Assembly: GCA_020722705.1 (NCBI GenBank)
Contig: DYKI01000004.1
Location: 1-64,000, forward strand
Direction: 5' to 3'
Length of the DNA stretch: 64,000 nucleotides
Source: Chthonomonas calidirosea
GTDB lineage: Bacteria; Armatimonadota; Chthonomonadetes; Chthonomonadales; CAJBBX01
Shown in pieces: positions 14,552-23,716 of this stretch. How positions within the stretch are numbered: position 1 is the stretch's first letter; every line of letters begins with the position of its first letter. The notes under the pieces were generated by a model. The model was not told the origin of the DNA. It saw nothing but the letters and a program-made list of their open reading frames with translations, and made no database searches. The position numbers and the translations under genes were made by a program.

Positions 14552-17173
14552 ATGTTCGAGGCACTTTCTTTTCTCGCAACGGTTGGCCTGATCGGTTCAG
14601 CGGCTTGTGCTGTGGCTGCCCAGTCTTCTCAGGATGCCGGCACCTCGCCGGCATCCGAGCGCTCGATGCGCTTCACCGCGCATGACTCTCGTTCGGCCCG
14701 GAAATGGCAGCGGGACGCCCGACAGAAGCTCTTCGAGCTGATGATGGGCGGAGCCGTGCCGCAACGCGTTCCCCTGGCGCCTGAGATTCTCCGACGCATC
14801 GAACCGCCAAACGCACCGTATGTTCTCGAAGAGGTGACGATACAGTCGCTGCCCGATCGTCGAGCGCATCTCTGGGTGGCTGCCCCAAAGCGTCTCACTC
14901 GGCGGAGACCGGCGGTCCTCGCCATTCATGGACATGGCGGAACCGGGCAGCAGATCGTCAATGGCGAGGGCCTCTACTGGTACGGCAGGGCCCTCGCGGA
15001 GATGGGCTATGTTGTGGTCGCGCCTGATGTCGGCCAACACGATCTTCAGCATGCGTCATGGTCCCTGATGGGAGAACGCACCTGGGACTGCATTCGAGCC
15101 CTCGACTATGCATGCACTCGATCCGACGTTGACGACAGCCGAATGGCCGTCTGCGGCCTTTCGCTTGGCGGCGAGACCACCATGTACGTTGCGGCTCTGG
15201 ATGAGCGGGTGAAGGTCGTGGACTCGTCAGGCTGGCTGACGACCGTTCAGAACATGCGAACGGGTCACTGCACGTGCTATGACTTCCCCGGCCTTGGCGA
15301 GCACTTCGAGTTTTCCGACATCTTCGCGTGCGTCGCGCCGCGGCCCCTTGTGTTTGAGATCGGCGAGAAAGAGCGCGCCCCGGGCGGGTTCCCGCTCGAC
15401 ATAGCCAGGCGAGCGTTCGCCGAGGTCCAACGCGTGTACAGGGTCATGGGCGCTCCGAACGCCGTCTCGCTGACCGCTCATCCAGGAGGCCATGTCTTCG
15501 TCGGGTACGACTTCTGGCCGATCCTGGCTGCTAAGCTCGGTACGCCCGAGCCCTTCCGCGAAGCGGCGTCGCTCTCCCGCCGGCTCGATGCCCGCGCCGA
15601 ACTGGCCGGACGATGCTTCGGGCGCGCAGTCGGTGTTCTGACCGGTTGGTGGCAGACACTCGACAAGACCTACGGGCTGTTCCCGCGCACCCTCACCGAT
15701 CCGACCTGGGCGCCCAACGACAACGCCGCAGACATGCTCCCGTTCCTATTCATCACCGATTACCTGACCGGCGCGGGCTACCGCGACCGGCTGGATCAGG
15801 TCCTCGCCGCCGAGGCCAGGCTGACCAATCGTGACGGCGTGCTGCCGGACTGGTTTTCGCTCAAGACCGGCACATGGACACACGAGAAGCAAGACCTGAA
15901 CCGGATGATCTTCTGCGCGGCCGAATACTGCAAAGATGGCCTGATGCCGATGACGGAGATCATGGGGCGCGGCCCCTGGACCGATCGAATGCTCGGCTTG
16001 CTCGACGCCGTGATCGCGCGTGCCCCGGTCCACACCGCATATGGTCCGATCCCGGCATCGGATGCCGAAGTCAACGGAGATATGCTCCAGGTTCTCGGTC
16101 GCGTGCACTCCATGACCGGCGACCGGCGCTACATGGATCAAATGCTGCGCATCGCCGACGCCTATTGCCTGGAGGTCCTGCCCACCAATGGAGGGCTGCC
16201 TGCCCATCGGTGGGACTTCGAGTCCCATAGGCCGACGGCAGACGTGCTTAACCTCAACGATCACGGCAATGAGATCATCCTCGGCCTGGTCGAAGCATAC
16301 ATCAGCGCCAGGGAACACGCCCCGGAGCGTGCCGCCCGATGGCGTTCGGCTATCGCCGCCATGTTCCGGCGTCTGCTGGAGAAGTGCCGCAATGCCGATG
16401 GCGTCTGGGTGGGGAGCGTCGTGGCATCTACGGCAGCCGTGCAGAACCCACACTCGCCCGATACGTGGGGCTATGCGCTGGCCGGACTGATCGCCTTCGC
16501 CGATGCCGCCGACGATCCGTTCCTGCTGGCCGAAGCGCAGTCCATGCTGTCGGCCCTGGCCGAGCCCCGCTATACGCACTGGAGCGGAGCCGACGCCTAC
16601 GCCGATTCGATCGAAGGCGCCATCTTGGTCCGCAGCCGGTTCGACTCAGCCGAAATAGACGCTTGGCTGAACCGCATCCTGCCGATATTCTTCGGCTGCC
16701 AGCGAGACAGCGGGATCGTTGAGGGCTGGTATGGAGACGGAAACTATGCGCGGACGGCATTGATGGCGGCGCTGTACCTCACCGAGGGTGTCCATTGCGC
16801 TCCGTGGCAGGACGGCCTGCGCATCGGAGCCATGCGATCGGGTGGAGGTCTGACCATCCGGCTTCAGTCCGAGCGGGATTGGTCGGGAGTGTTGCGATTC
16901 GACACGCCTCGCCACCGGGACACGCTCCGACTGCCCTGCGACTACCCCCGTCTCAACAAATGGCCGGAGTGGTTCACAGTCGAGCGTGACGCTGACTACA
17001 GCGTTACGGGCATCGGTACGAAGCCGCAAGTGCTGAAAGGCAACGTCCTCGCCGCCGGTTTGCGCGTCTCGTTGAGCGCCGGTGGGCGACTGACCATACG
17101 CGTCAGGCAGCTAACTCACCGCACAGGGAACAATACCGCTTCAACAGCGTCCAATATGAGCGGCAGCTCTTAG
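14552..17173 (+). CDS. Secreted alpha/beta-hydrolase fused to an alpha-toroid domain
   Basis: An 873-residue protein. The ATG at 14552 has GAAGGGG upstream and begins a signal peptide (FLATVGLIGSAACAVAAQ). Residues about 100-330 are an alpha/beta-hydrolase of the acetyl-xylan-esterase/dienelactone type: AVLAIHGHGGTGQQ is the oxyanion region, CGLSLGGE the nucleophile elbow and LTAHPGGHVF the likely catalytic His. Residues about 360-760 look all-helical with repeated hairpins (LPDWFSLKTGTW, LNLNDHGNEIILGLVEAY, GIVEGWYGDGNY), like six-hairpin glycosidases. A beta-rich tail follows. Exported carbohydrate processing is likely, but the substrate is unknown. The longer in-frame start at 14474 would overlap pcm and hide the signal peptide. 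Confidence 0.7.
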   Translation: MFEALSFLATVGLIGSAACAVAAQSSQDAGTSPASERSMRFTAHDSRSARKWQRDARQKLFELMMGGAVPQRVPLAPEILRRIEPPNAPYVLEEVTIQSLPDRRAHLWVAAPKRLTRRRPAVLAIHGHGGTGQQIVNGEGLYWYGRALAEMGYVVVAPDVGQHDLQHASWSLMGERTWDCIRALDYACTRSDVDDSRMAVCGLSLGGETTMYVAALDERVKVVDSSGWLTTVQNMRTGHCTCYDFPGLGEHFEFSDIFACVAPRPLVFEIGEKERAPGGFPLDIARRAFAEVQRVYRVMGAPNAVSLTAHPGGHVFVGYDFWPILAAKLGTPEPFREAASLSRRLDARAELAGRCFGRAVGVLTGWWQTLDKTYGLFPRTLTDPTWAPNDNAADMLPFLFITDYLTGAGYRDRLDQVLAAEARLTNRDGVLPDWFSLKTGTWTHEKQDLNRMIFCAAEYCKDGLMPMTEIMGRGPWTDRMLGLLDAVIARAPVHTAYGPIPASDAEVNGDMLQVLGRVHSMTGDRRYMDQMLRIADAYCLEVLPTNGGLPAHRWDFESHRPTADVLNLNDHGNEIILGLVEAYISAREHAPERAARWRSAIAAMFRRLLEKCRNADGVWVGSVVASTAAVQNPHSPDTWGYALAGLIAFADAADDPFLLAEAQSMLSALAEPRYTHWSGADAYADSIEGAILVRSRFDSAEIDAWLNRILPIFFGCQRDSGIVEGWYGDGNYARTALMAALYLTEGVHCAPWQDGLRIGAMRSGGGLTIRLQSERDWSGVLRFDTPRHRDTLRLPCDYPRLNKWPEWFTVERDADYSVTGIGTKPQVLKGNVLAAGLRVSLSAGGRLTIRVRQLTHRTGNNTASTASNMSGSS

Positions 17174-17241
17174 GCACGATCACTGCCGTAAACGGCCGCT
17201 CAGCGGCACGAACTCCGTCGCCTCAGCAATGGTCCTTGGCT

Positions 17242-18126
17242 ATGGAAAGTGATTCTGATCCGAATGCAGGCAGCGGCAAGACCCGACGGAGCGCACACAG
17301 CTCCAATGAGGACTTGCTCAGTTTGCCTCCACTGACGCGAGAACGCCTCCTTAGTCCCGAGGAGGAAAAGAGCCTGTCCCAAGCCGCTCGGAGCGGCGAC
17401 ACGCATGCGCGCGCCAGATTGATCGAGGCCAACATGCGGCTCGTGATCAATATCGCCAAGCGCTACCACTCAGCGTTGGTGCCGTTCGAGGACCTGGTTC
17501 AGGAAGGAGCCATCGGCCTGGTCACTGCGTGTCAGCGCTTCGATCCCGCCCGCGGCTACCGGTTCAGCACCTACGCTACCCACTGGATCAAGCAGGCGAT
17601 CAGTCGCGCCATTGACACGAAGGCACGTGCCATTCGGATACCCTCCCATGTCTCCGATGGCCTGCGAAAGCTCGAACGTTGCCGCATGGAGCTCATCCGG
17701 GAGATCGGTCACGAGCCCTCCGTCGAGGTCCTCGCACGCCGAGCAGGCATGACCACCCGACGGGTGTTGGCGTATCTGGGGATCATTCAAGACCCTGTCT
17801 CGCTCGATGCGCTGGTCGGGGGCGAGGACAAAGCGCCTCTGGCGGGCATGGTCGGCGACACCACGGCGCTCAATCCCGAGGAGACCGTCCTCGATGCAGA
17901 ACTGCAGCGGGAGATCGCCGACATTCTTGACAGCCTCAACGAGCGCGAGCGCGCCGTCATGCGGCGCCGCTTTGGCTTTGACGGAGACGATGGGCAGGTG
18001 CTGCGCGACATCGGCGCCGAGTTTGGCATATCCCGCGAACGCGTTCGGCAGATCGAGGCCTCAGCCCTGCGTCGCGTCCGCGCTGCCGCCCGCAGACGCC
18101 AGCTTGCGGAGTACCTGGGCCGATAG
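17242..18126 (+). CDS. RNA polymerase sigma factor, RpoD/SigA family
   Basis: A 294-residue sigma-70 factor. Region 2 is present (ARARLIEANMRLVINIAKRY, FEDLVQEGAIGLVTACQRFD, FSTYATHWIKQAISRAI), as are region 3 (IRIPSHVSDGLRKLER) and region 4 with its helix-turn-helix (LRDIGAEFGISRERVRQIEA). Region 1.1 and the long non-conserved insert of primary sigma factors are missing, so this may be a group 2 alternative factor; the organism's primary factor may lie elsewhere. ATG 17242 is chosen; a TTG two codons upstream is possible. The stop is one base from that of the convergent murJ. Confidence 0.88.
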   Translation: MESDSDPNAGSGKTRRSAHSSNEDLLSLPPLTRERLLSPEEEKSLSQAARSGDTHARARLIEANMRLVINIAKRYHSALVPFEDLVQEGAIGLVTACQRFDPARGYRFSTYATHWIKQAISRAIDTKARAIRIPSHVSDGLRKLERCRMELIREIGHEPSVEVLARRAGMTTRRVLAYLGIIQDPVSLDALVGGEDKAPLAGMVGDTTALNPEETVLDAELQREIADILDSLNERERAVMRRRFGFDGDDGQVLRDIGAEFGISRERVRQIEASALRRVRAAARRRQLAEYLGR

Positions 18127-18127
18127 A

Positions 18128-19765
18128 CTAGGAGCCCGGCTCACCGGCCCCGATGCCCCGGCGACGTCTCTTGAGCATCCCCATCAACTCTCCCAGCTCT
18201 GCCACTCCCAGCACTCTGGCGACGGCCAGGCAGCTCACGATTCCGAGACCGCCTGCGAGGATCAGCACAGCTAGTCCTGCCGCCTTGACGCTCAAGGCAG
18301 CCGGCAGCGCGTCTGCCCAGCCCGTGACGAGTTGCGCACATCCCCAGGCGATCCATCCGGCCACACACGATGCAGCGCTCATCCTCAGCGCTGTGAGGCC
18401 AATCCGCCGCAGACCAAGGGCACCGACTTTCCTTCGAAGCACGATCAACATGACCGCGGCGTTGAGACCTGCGGCAACGCTTGTCGCAAGCGCGAGACCT
18501 GCCACACCCATGCCAAGCGTCCGCATGAACAGGAAGTTCATTGGCACGAAGACAACAGTCACAGCCGTCCCGATAATGATCGGCGTTCGGGTGTCCTGTT
18601 TGGCATAGAACGCCCTTGCCAGGAGCGACTGTGCCGACCAGAATGCGAGACCAATCGCGTAATACGACAGCGCATATGCAGTCAGGGCCGTATCCTCGGC
18701 CGTGAACTTGCCATGCTGCAGGAGCACGGCTGTGATCGGCGTCGCCAGTGCGATGAGCATTGCCGTTGCCGGAATGGTCAGGAAGAGAATGAAGCGAAGG
18801 CCCAGGCCAACCGTCTGACGCATGCCCGTCCAGTCGGCCAGCGAGGCCTGGGCAGACATTGTCGGGAATACGGCTATGGACAAGGAATGGCCAAAGATGC
18901 CGAGGGGAGCCTGCATCAGTACGTTGGCCCGTGTCAGCGCCGACATTGGTCCCTCGCCAAGCGTCGAGGCGAATACCCGGTTCAGCAGAATGCTGACCTG
19001 CGGAAGCGCCAGCCCAAGGATTACCGGCAGCATCAGCTTCCAGACGCGCACGGCATTCGGTTCGCGCCAGTTGAGATCGGGACGGTAGCGAAGCCCTTGC
19101 TTGTGTGCGCCCCAGGCTTGCAGCATGAAGTTGCCGATGATGGCCCCGGTCAACGCCCCCCAGCACAGCCCGGCGGCCCCCATGCGGTCGGCCAGAAACA
19201 CGCCACCGGCTATGATGCCGAGATTGTAGACATTCGGCCCCATCCCCGGCAGGAAGAATCGCCCGCGAGCTTGCTGGGCGCCCATCAGCAGCCCGCCGAT
19301 GAAGAAACATAACTGCGCCGGAAGCACAATGCGCGTCAGGGGTACGATCTCGCGAATCAGGTCTGGCGTATAACCGTACGCCAGAAGCCGCACCAAAGGC
19401 TCGGCGAACACGAAGCCTGCCGTGATGAACAGCGAGACAACTACGAACATGACTGTCGCCACCGTGCTGAACAGCGCGGATGCGCCCTCGTCGTCCCCAC
19501 GGGCCACGAGTTCGGTGAAGACTGGGATGAAGGCGGATGACAATGCGCCGCCGGCGATCAGGAAAAAGAGGGTGTCGGGCAGCAGGAATGCACCGACGTA
19601 GACGTCGGACTCAGCTCCCTGCCCGAGCTTGCCAGAGATGACGGCTTCACGAACGAGACCGAGGATGCGGCTCAGCAGCAGCGAACCCATCACGATCCCG
19701 GCCGCACCGGCCAGGCGTCTGGCCGACGACGACGGAACGTGGCCCGATGTCGTTTCGGCTCTCAT
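18128..19765 (-). CDS. murJ: Lipid II flippase MurJ (MviN family)
   Basis: A 545-residue membrane protein of the MOP superfamily with about 14 hydrophobic segments. ARRLAGAAGIVMGSLLLSRI and SDVYVGAFLLPDTLFFLIA are the MurJ N-terminal signature, and RAFYAKQDTRTPI and RVFASTLGEGPMSAL are typical further on. It moves lipid-linked peptidoglycan precursor to the outer leaflet. The ATG at 19765 overlaps the anmK stop (ATGA), so it is translationally coupled to a muropeptide-recycling kinase; a GTG at 19777 is less likely. No intrinsic terminator is visible at its end. Confidence 0.93.
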   Translation of the reverse strand: MRAETTSGHVPSSSARRLAGAAGIVMGSLLLSRILGLVREAVISGKLGQGAESDVYVGAFLLPDTLFFLIAGGALSSAFIPVFTELVARGDDEGASALFSTVATVMFVVVSLFITAGFVFAEPLVRLLAYGYTPDLIREIVPLTRIVLPAQLCFFIGGLLMGAQQARGRFFLPGMGPNVYNLGIIAGGVFLADRMGAAGLCWGALTGAIIGNFMLQAWGAHKQGLRYRPDLNWREPNAVRVWKLMLPVILGLALPQVSILLNRVFASTLGEGPMSALTRANVLMQAPLGIFGHSLSIAVFPTMSAQASLADWTGMRQTVGLGLRFILFLTIPATAMLIALATPITAVLLQHGKFTAEDTALTAYALSYYAIGLAFWSAQSLLARAFYAKQDTRTPIIIGTAVTVVFVPMNFLFMRTLGMGVAGLALATSVAAGLNAAVMLIVLRRKVGALGLRRIGLTALRMSAASCVAGWIAWGCAQLVTGWADALPAALSVKAAGLAVLILAGGLGIVSCLAVARVLGVAELGELMGMLKRRRRGIGAGEPGS

Positions 19766-21000
19766 CCCTGATCCCACGCGTTGGCAGGTCGTCGCGCCTC
19801 ATACACCCTCGGCGCCGGCGTGATCGAGCCCAGCACAGCACGATAGGCCGCGCCGGTCGCAGACGGCACATTCGACGCCCGGCCGCAGAGAGTCTCATAG
19901 CCGAGCAGAGCGAAACCGATCGCTTCTTTGGCATCGTCAGGGATGCCGAACTCCTCATGGGTTGTAAGCCGCGCCGGACTCAGCCTTGCGGACAGCATAT
20001 GCATCAAGGTCAGATTGCGCGCGCCGCCTCCACCGACGATGATCGTTTCCGGCAGCGCATCCTGAGGAAGCCAGCGTCTGTAGGCGTCAGCGATCGTCTC
20101 AGCGGTCAGGGCCGTAGCGGTCGCCACAATATCGGCACCGGACAGCCGGGCAGCGGCACACGCCGGCAGGAAGGTGTTTCGGACGAACCCCTGACCGAAC
20201 TCCTCGCGACCGGTGCTCTTCGGCGGAGGCCGACGGAAGAAGGCATGGTTCTCGACGATCTCAGCGATCACTGTCGCCGACGGTTTGCCCATGGCGGCCC
20301 ATGCCCCGCCCTCGTCGCAGGCCCTTGCACCGTCGGTGAGCGCTGCCGCCACTGCATCAATCACCATGTTGCCGGGGCCCGTGTCAAAGGCGACGATGTC
20401 GTCGAGACGGCCGTCCGGCGGCATGTAGGTCACGTTGGCGATGCCGCCTATGTTCTGGACCGCGCGCACCTCCGATGGTGAGGATAGGAGCGCCCAATCG
20501 GCAAAGGGAATCAGCGGCGCGCCCTGACCGCCGACAGCCATGTCGGCTGAGCGGAAATCGGAGACCACGGTGCATCCGGTGCGAGCTGCAAGGACTGCTG
20601 CATTTCCGATCTGCAGCGTACCCCTGTGATCGTCCGTGCCGCAGCGCAGAGGGTTCGGCTGATGCCAGACCGTCTGACCATGGCATGCTATTGCCGCCAC
20701 ATCGCCCAGCGGACAGGACGCCATCTCCGCAACTGCATGCGAAGCCAGTGCGTATTCTTCAGCGAGAGCGACACTCAGGACGCACAGGCAATCCACGCTC
20801 GAGCGCCCGGGGTCGCATTGCGCGAGGATGGTTTCCCGCAGCTCCGACGCGAAAGGGAAACATGCCCACGCACGGAGCTCGAGCGTCACGTCCGGAGGCA
20901 CGCCCTGTATCGTTACGAACGCAGCGTCTACCCCGTCCGCAGAGGTTCCTGACATGAGGCCGATGATGTTCAGCGGCCCGGAATGCTGCAGTTCAATCAT
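19762..21000 (-). CDS. anmK: Anhydro-N-acetylmuramic acid kinase
   Basis: A 412-residue ASKHA-fold kinase that phosphorylates and opens 1,6-anhydroMurNAc to MurNAc-6-phosphate in wall recycling. It has the P-loop-like LMSGTSADGVDAAFV, AIACHGQTVWHQP, VVSDFRSADMAVGGQGAPL and the C-terminal IIVGGGGARNLTLM, all characteristic. The ATG at 21000 is chosen because family members begin a few residues before IIGLMSGTS; the frame runs open to 21087. No clear ribosome-binding site is seen. It is coupled to murJ downstream, and an AT-rich stretch at 21000-21020 separates it from the divergent fmdB-like gene. Confidence 0.93.
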   Translation of the reverse strand: MIELQHSGPLNIIGLMSGTSADGVDAAFVTIQGVPPDVTLELRAWACFPFASELRETILAQCDPGRSSVDCLCVLSVALAEEYALASHAVAEMASCPLGDVAAIACHGQTVWHQPNPLRCGTDDHRGTLQIGNAAVLAARTGCTVVSDFRSADMAVGGQGAPLIPFADWALLSSPSEVRAVQNIGGIANVTYMPPDGRLDDIVAFDTGPGNMVIDAVAAALTDGARACDEGGAWAAMGKPSATVIAEIVENHAFFRRPPPKSTGREEFGQGFVRNTFLPACAAARLSGADIVATATALTAETIADAYRRWLPQDALPETIIVGGGGARNLTLMHMLSARLSPARLTTHEEFGIPDDAKEAIGFALLGYETLCGRASNVPSATGAAYRAVLGSITPAPRVYEARRPANAWDQG

Positions 21001-21009
21001 ATCATTGGA

Positions 21010-21015
21010 TATAAT
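21010..21015 (+). promoter_or_regulatory. Candidate -10 element for the zinc-ribbon gene
   Basis: A perfect TATAAT lies 37 bp before the GTG start at 21053. No matching -35 or TG extension is present, so the call rests on the -10 alone. The complementary strand could serve the divergent anmK, which starts 10 bp away. Confidence 0.4.
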
Positions 21016-21052
21016 GTGACTCAAGTGACCATCTTCGAAGTGAGGTGTATAA

Positions 21053-21337
21053 GTGCCAACGTACGGGTATGAGTGTACGCTATGCAAAGCCGAGTTTGAG
21101 GTGTGGCAACGGATTACCGACGAACCGCTGAAACGCCATGAGGGGTGCGGCGGCGCACTGCGTCGGCGCGTCTATCCCGCCGGCATCGTCTTCAAGGGCC
21201 CCGGCTTCCACGTGAACGACTACGGCTCGAAGCGCAACGGAAGCGGATCAGAGAGCAAGCCGAAGACCGACGAATCTAGCAAGACCAGCGATACGAAGAC
21301 CGAGACCACACCCGCATCCACGGCCGCGAAAACGTGA
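21053..21337 (+). CDS. FmdB-family zinc-ribbon regulatory protein
   Basis: A 94-residue protein beginning MPTYGYECTLCKAEFEVWQ, the conserved CxxC start of FmdB/CxxC_CXXC_SSSS proteins. A later Cys (HEGCGGALRRR) replaces the usual second CxxC, so the metal site may be incomplete. PAGIVFKGPGFHVNDYG is the family's conserved phenylalanine stretch. The C-terminal third is a hydrophilic Lys/Ser/Thr tail. The start is GTG at 21053 with GAGGTG 6 bases upstream. The family is linked to regulation but has no firm function. Confidence 0.85.
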   Translation: MPTYGYECTLCKAEFEVWQRITDEPLKRHEGCGGALRRRVYPAGIVFKGPGFHVNDYGSKRNGSGSESKPKTDESSKTSDTKTETTPASTAAKT

Positions 21338-21357
21338 CGTTCAGGCGCAGAATCCCC

Positions 21358-21387
21358 TGAGGGGCGCAGGCGATGCCCCGCCCCTCA
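21358..21387. terminator. Hairpin between convergent genes
   Basis: Arms TGAGGGGC and GCCCCTCA (8 bp, perfect) surround a 14-nt loop in the short gap between the zinc-ribbon gene and the convergent isomerase. There is no T-tract on either strand. It is best regarded as a possible bidirectional 3'-end structure. Confidence 0.35.
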
Positions 21388-21408
21388 TGCTTCGCCGGTT
21401 TCAGCCCT

Positions 21409-22176
21409 CTACAGCCCCAGCGTTTCCTTCATATACAACCGACTGCGCGTGACCGACTCCAGGTGCGGCAGGGCGGTTCTGTCCTGCTCAGCGACAATCC
21501 ACTCCGCGCCGGCCTTCAGCGCCGCGTCGTACGCCCCCACGAGGTCAATCATGCCGCTTCCGAGTTCGAGGAACTCCACCTGACCGTCAGCGTTTCGGCG
21601 ACCGTCCTTGAAGTGGAAATAGCCCGCTCGGCCAGCATGTTTGGCGATGAACTCCACTGGGTCAGCGCCGCCGACCGTCACCCAGAAGACATCAATGTTG
21701 AAGGCGACAAGGTCCGGGTCGGTCTCTGACGCCAGAATCGCCATCCCGGTGGTCGCTCCAAGGTCCTCGAACTCCCAGTTGTGGTTGTGGTAATGGAACT
21801 TCAGTCCCTCGTCCCTGAGCCGCGCGCCAACCTCGTTGAAGAGGCGCGCCGAAGCGACATACCCGTCAACGGACTTCGGGTCGGACACCCCCGAACAGAT
21901 CATGTTCTTGATGCCCAGGGACTTGCAGAAGGCCAGGTTCCGCATGAACCGATCAGGATCCGCGTAGTCTGCGTAACCGAAGTGGGCTCCGCAGACCTGC
22001 ACGCCATTCTGTGCGAGCAGAGTGCGCGTACGGCTCTCGCCATGCACCGCGAAGAGATTGCCGGCCTCGATGGTATCGAAACCCGCCGTCGTAACATCCT
22101 TCAGCACGCCCTCAATGTCCGTGCGGTTTCGCTCGCCGAAGATGATCATCTGGACGGCAGCACGCGGTGTAACCAT
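21409..22176 (-). CDS. Sugar phosphate isomerase/epimerase (xylose-isomerase-like TIM barrel)
   Basis: A 255-residue AP-endonuclease-2-type TIM barrel. The metal-ligand pattern can be seen: DTIEAGNLF (Glu), GLKFHYHNHNWEFE (His cluster), VAFNIDVFWVTVGG (Asp), YFHFKDGRR (His and Asp) and EWIVAEQDRT (final Glu). These enzymes interconvert keto and aldo sugars or epimerise them with a divalent metal. The substrate cannot be assigned. It stands alone between fmdB and the DUF5679 gene, so no pathway context is available. Confidence 0.85.
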   Translation of the reverse strand: MVTPRAAVQMIIFGERNRTDIEGVLKDVTTAGFDTIEAGNLFAVHGESRTRTLLAQNGVQVCGAHFGYADYADPDRFMRNLAFCKSLGIKNMICSGVSDPKSVDGYVASARLFNEVGARLRDEGLKFHYHNHNWEFEDLGATTGMAILASETDPDLVAFNIDVFWVTVGGADPVEFIAKHAGRAGYFHFKDGRRNADGQVEFLELGSGMIDLVGAYDAALKAGAEWIVAEQDRTALPHLESVTRSRLYMKETLGL

Positions 22177-22274
22177 GCGGTTGGCCTCCGTGTTGGATTG
22201 GGTCTATGGCGAGGCGCATTGCCTCCCGACGCGTGATAGCGCCGACCTGTGTTCTAACCGGCAACGATGCCGAA

Positions 22275-22306
22275 CGGGCCTGTCGCACCCTGCCCGGACA
22301 GGCCCG
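22275..22306 (-). terminator. Stem-loop downstream of the DUF5679 gene
   Basis: CGGGCCTGTC pairs perfectly with its complement over 10 bp with a 12-nt loop, 38 nt beyond the stop of the minus-strand 45-residue gene. A second small hairpin (CGGCA, loop, TGCCG) follows directly. No T-tract is present, so termination is plausible but not certain. Confidence 0.4.
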
Positions 22307-22343
22307 GTCAGCACATGTCGCTGAAGGCGAGGAGATAGAGCGG

Positions 22344-22481
22344 CTACTTGCCGATCTTGAACATCTTGGTGCCGCACGTGACACAAGTGCCGGTCATCGC
22401 GGGCTTGCCGTTCTTCATGGTGATAGCCGTGGCGTTCTTCATCTCCTTCTTGGCCTTGCACTTGACACAATAGGCTTCCAT
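22344..22481 (-). CDS. DUF5679-type small zinc-ribbon protein
   Basis: A 45-residue protein found by direct translation of the minus strand. It starts MEAYCVKCKAKKEMKNA and ends GTCVTCGTKMFKIGK. The two CxxC pairs (Cys 5/8 and 33/36) form a zinc ribbon, and AITMKNGKPAMTGTC is the recognisable centre of the DUF5679 family. GGGGGG lies about 10 bases before the ATG at 22481. The function of the family is unknown; a nucleic-acid or ribosome-associated role is often supposed for such ribbons but is not shown. It is flanked by hairpins downstream and a 104-bp gap upstream. Confidence 0.85.
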   Translation of the reverse strand: MEAYCVKCKAKKEMKNATAITMKNGKPAMTGTCVTCGTKMFKIGK

Positions 22482-22585
22482 TGAGATGCGTCCCCCCTTC
22501 CTGAGGTGAAGATGTACTCACGATTACGCCGATCGGCCGCGGATTCCTTCACATCCTGAAGATTCTGCAGTTTTTTTTCGGGAGC

Positions 22586-23716
22586 TCACGTGTACAGCAG
22601 GTAACGAGTGCGTCTTGCGCCGAAGCGACGGAGTCCCGCAGCCCATCTGCGCTCGATCTGCGCAACCCGTTCTCCAGCCTTAAGCGCATCCAGCGACTCA
22701 CGATTGACCAGCAGGCGCGCATAGCGATCAACGTGCCACTGCTGGGGGTGCAGATCAAGGATGGCCCGAGCCGCCTCCAGTCCGGTCCGAACGGAGCGGA
22801 ATGCCGACCGGTTGGTGATGACTACGTTCACGCCGTTGCACTCGGAGCCCTGGAAGACGCTTCCTCGTGGCGCAAAACGGATCGGGACAAACCGGACGCC
22901 CGGCAGGTTCCGCTCGTTCAGGGCAGCGGCAAGCCTCCGCGCGTCGAGCCAGGGTGCGCCGAAGTGCTCGAACGGCGTATCGGTCCCACGGCCGACACTC
23001 AGGTTTGTGGTCTCAAGCAGCCCAATCCCAGGATAAAGCGTCGCCTGGTTCAGGCACCGCATGTTCGGCGAGGGATTCGTCCACATCAGGCCCGTCGCGT
23101 CGAACCAATCGGATCGTCTCCACCCCTCGCAGGGTATCACGATCAGCCCGGCCCCGATCGAGCGCTCGTCATTGAACATTCGCGCCAGTTCGCCAACCGT
23201 CATCCCGTGCTGCACGGGCAGGGTATGCCACGCGATGAAGGACAGACTGTCCGCATCGGCGATCGGGCCCTCAACCCTGACGCCGCCGATCGGGTTGGGG
23301 CGGTCCAGCACCACGAAGTGGATGCCGGCTTGCGCGCACGCCTCGAGGCAGTGCCCAAGCGTGCTGATGTATGTGTAGAAACGGCAGCCGATGTCCTGGA
23401 TGTCGAACACGAGGGCATCCAGGTCTTTCAGGACTGCTGCCGGCGGCTTGTACGACTGCCCATAGAGACTGTACACCGGCAGCCCTGTTGCCTGGTCCAC
23501 CGCATCGGCAACCTTCTCGTCTCGATCGCCGCGCAGTCCGTGTTCAGGCCCGAAAAGCGCCTTGAGATGCACGTCGGGCGCGCCATGCAGCACATCAATG
23601 GCGCTCCTGAGGTCGGCGGTCAGTCCCGTATGGTTGGTCACGAGGCCTACGCGTTGGCCTCGCAGCGGTTCGAACTGATCCCTAACAAGTACATCAAGAC
23701 CGGTCAGTACGCTCAC
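22586..23716 (-). CDS. Exo-beta-N-acetylmuramidase NamZ-like (DUF1343)
   Basis: A 376-residue DUF1343 protein. LRGQRVGLVTNHTGLTAD, LKALFGPEHGLRGD, DALVFDIQDIGCRFYTYIST and WTNPSPNMRCLNQA are the family's conserved blocks. The characterised member, B. subtilis NamZ, trims terminal MurNAc from peptidoglycan fragments. No signal peptide is visible here, so the protein may be cytosolic or the start may be misplaced. The GTG start overlaps the stop of the upstream GHL10 gene (GTGA, 4 bp), so the two are coupled. AnmK, MurJ and the LD-carboxypeptidase in the window fit a MurNAc recycling pathway. Confidence 0.87.
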   Translation of the reverse strand: MSVLTGLDVLVRDQFEPLRGQRVGLVTNHTGLTADLRSAIDVLHGAPDVHLKALFGPEHGLRGDRDEKVADAVDQATGLPVYSLYGQSYKPPAAVLKDLDALVFDIQDIGCRFYTYISTLGHCLEACAQAGIHFVVLDRPNPIGGVRVEGPIADADSLSFIAWHTLPVQHGMTVGELARMFNDERSIGAGLIVIPCEGWRRSDWFDATGLMWTNPSPNMRCLNQATLYPGIGLLETTNLSVGRGTDTPFEHFGAPWLDARRLAAALNERNLPGVRFVPIRFAPRGSVFQGSECNGVNVVITNRSAFRSVRTGLEAARAILDLHPQQWHVDRYARLLVNRESLDALKAGERVAQIERRWAAGLRRFGARRTRYLLYT

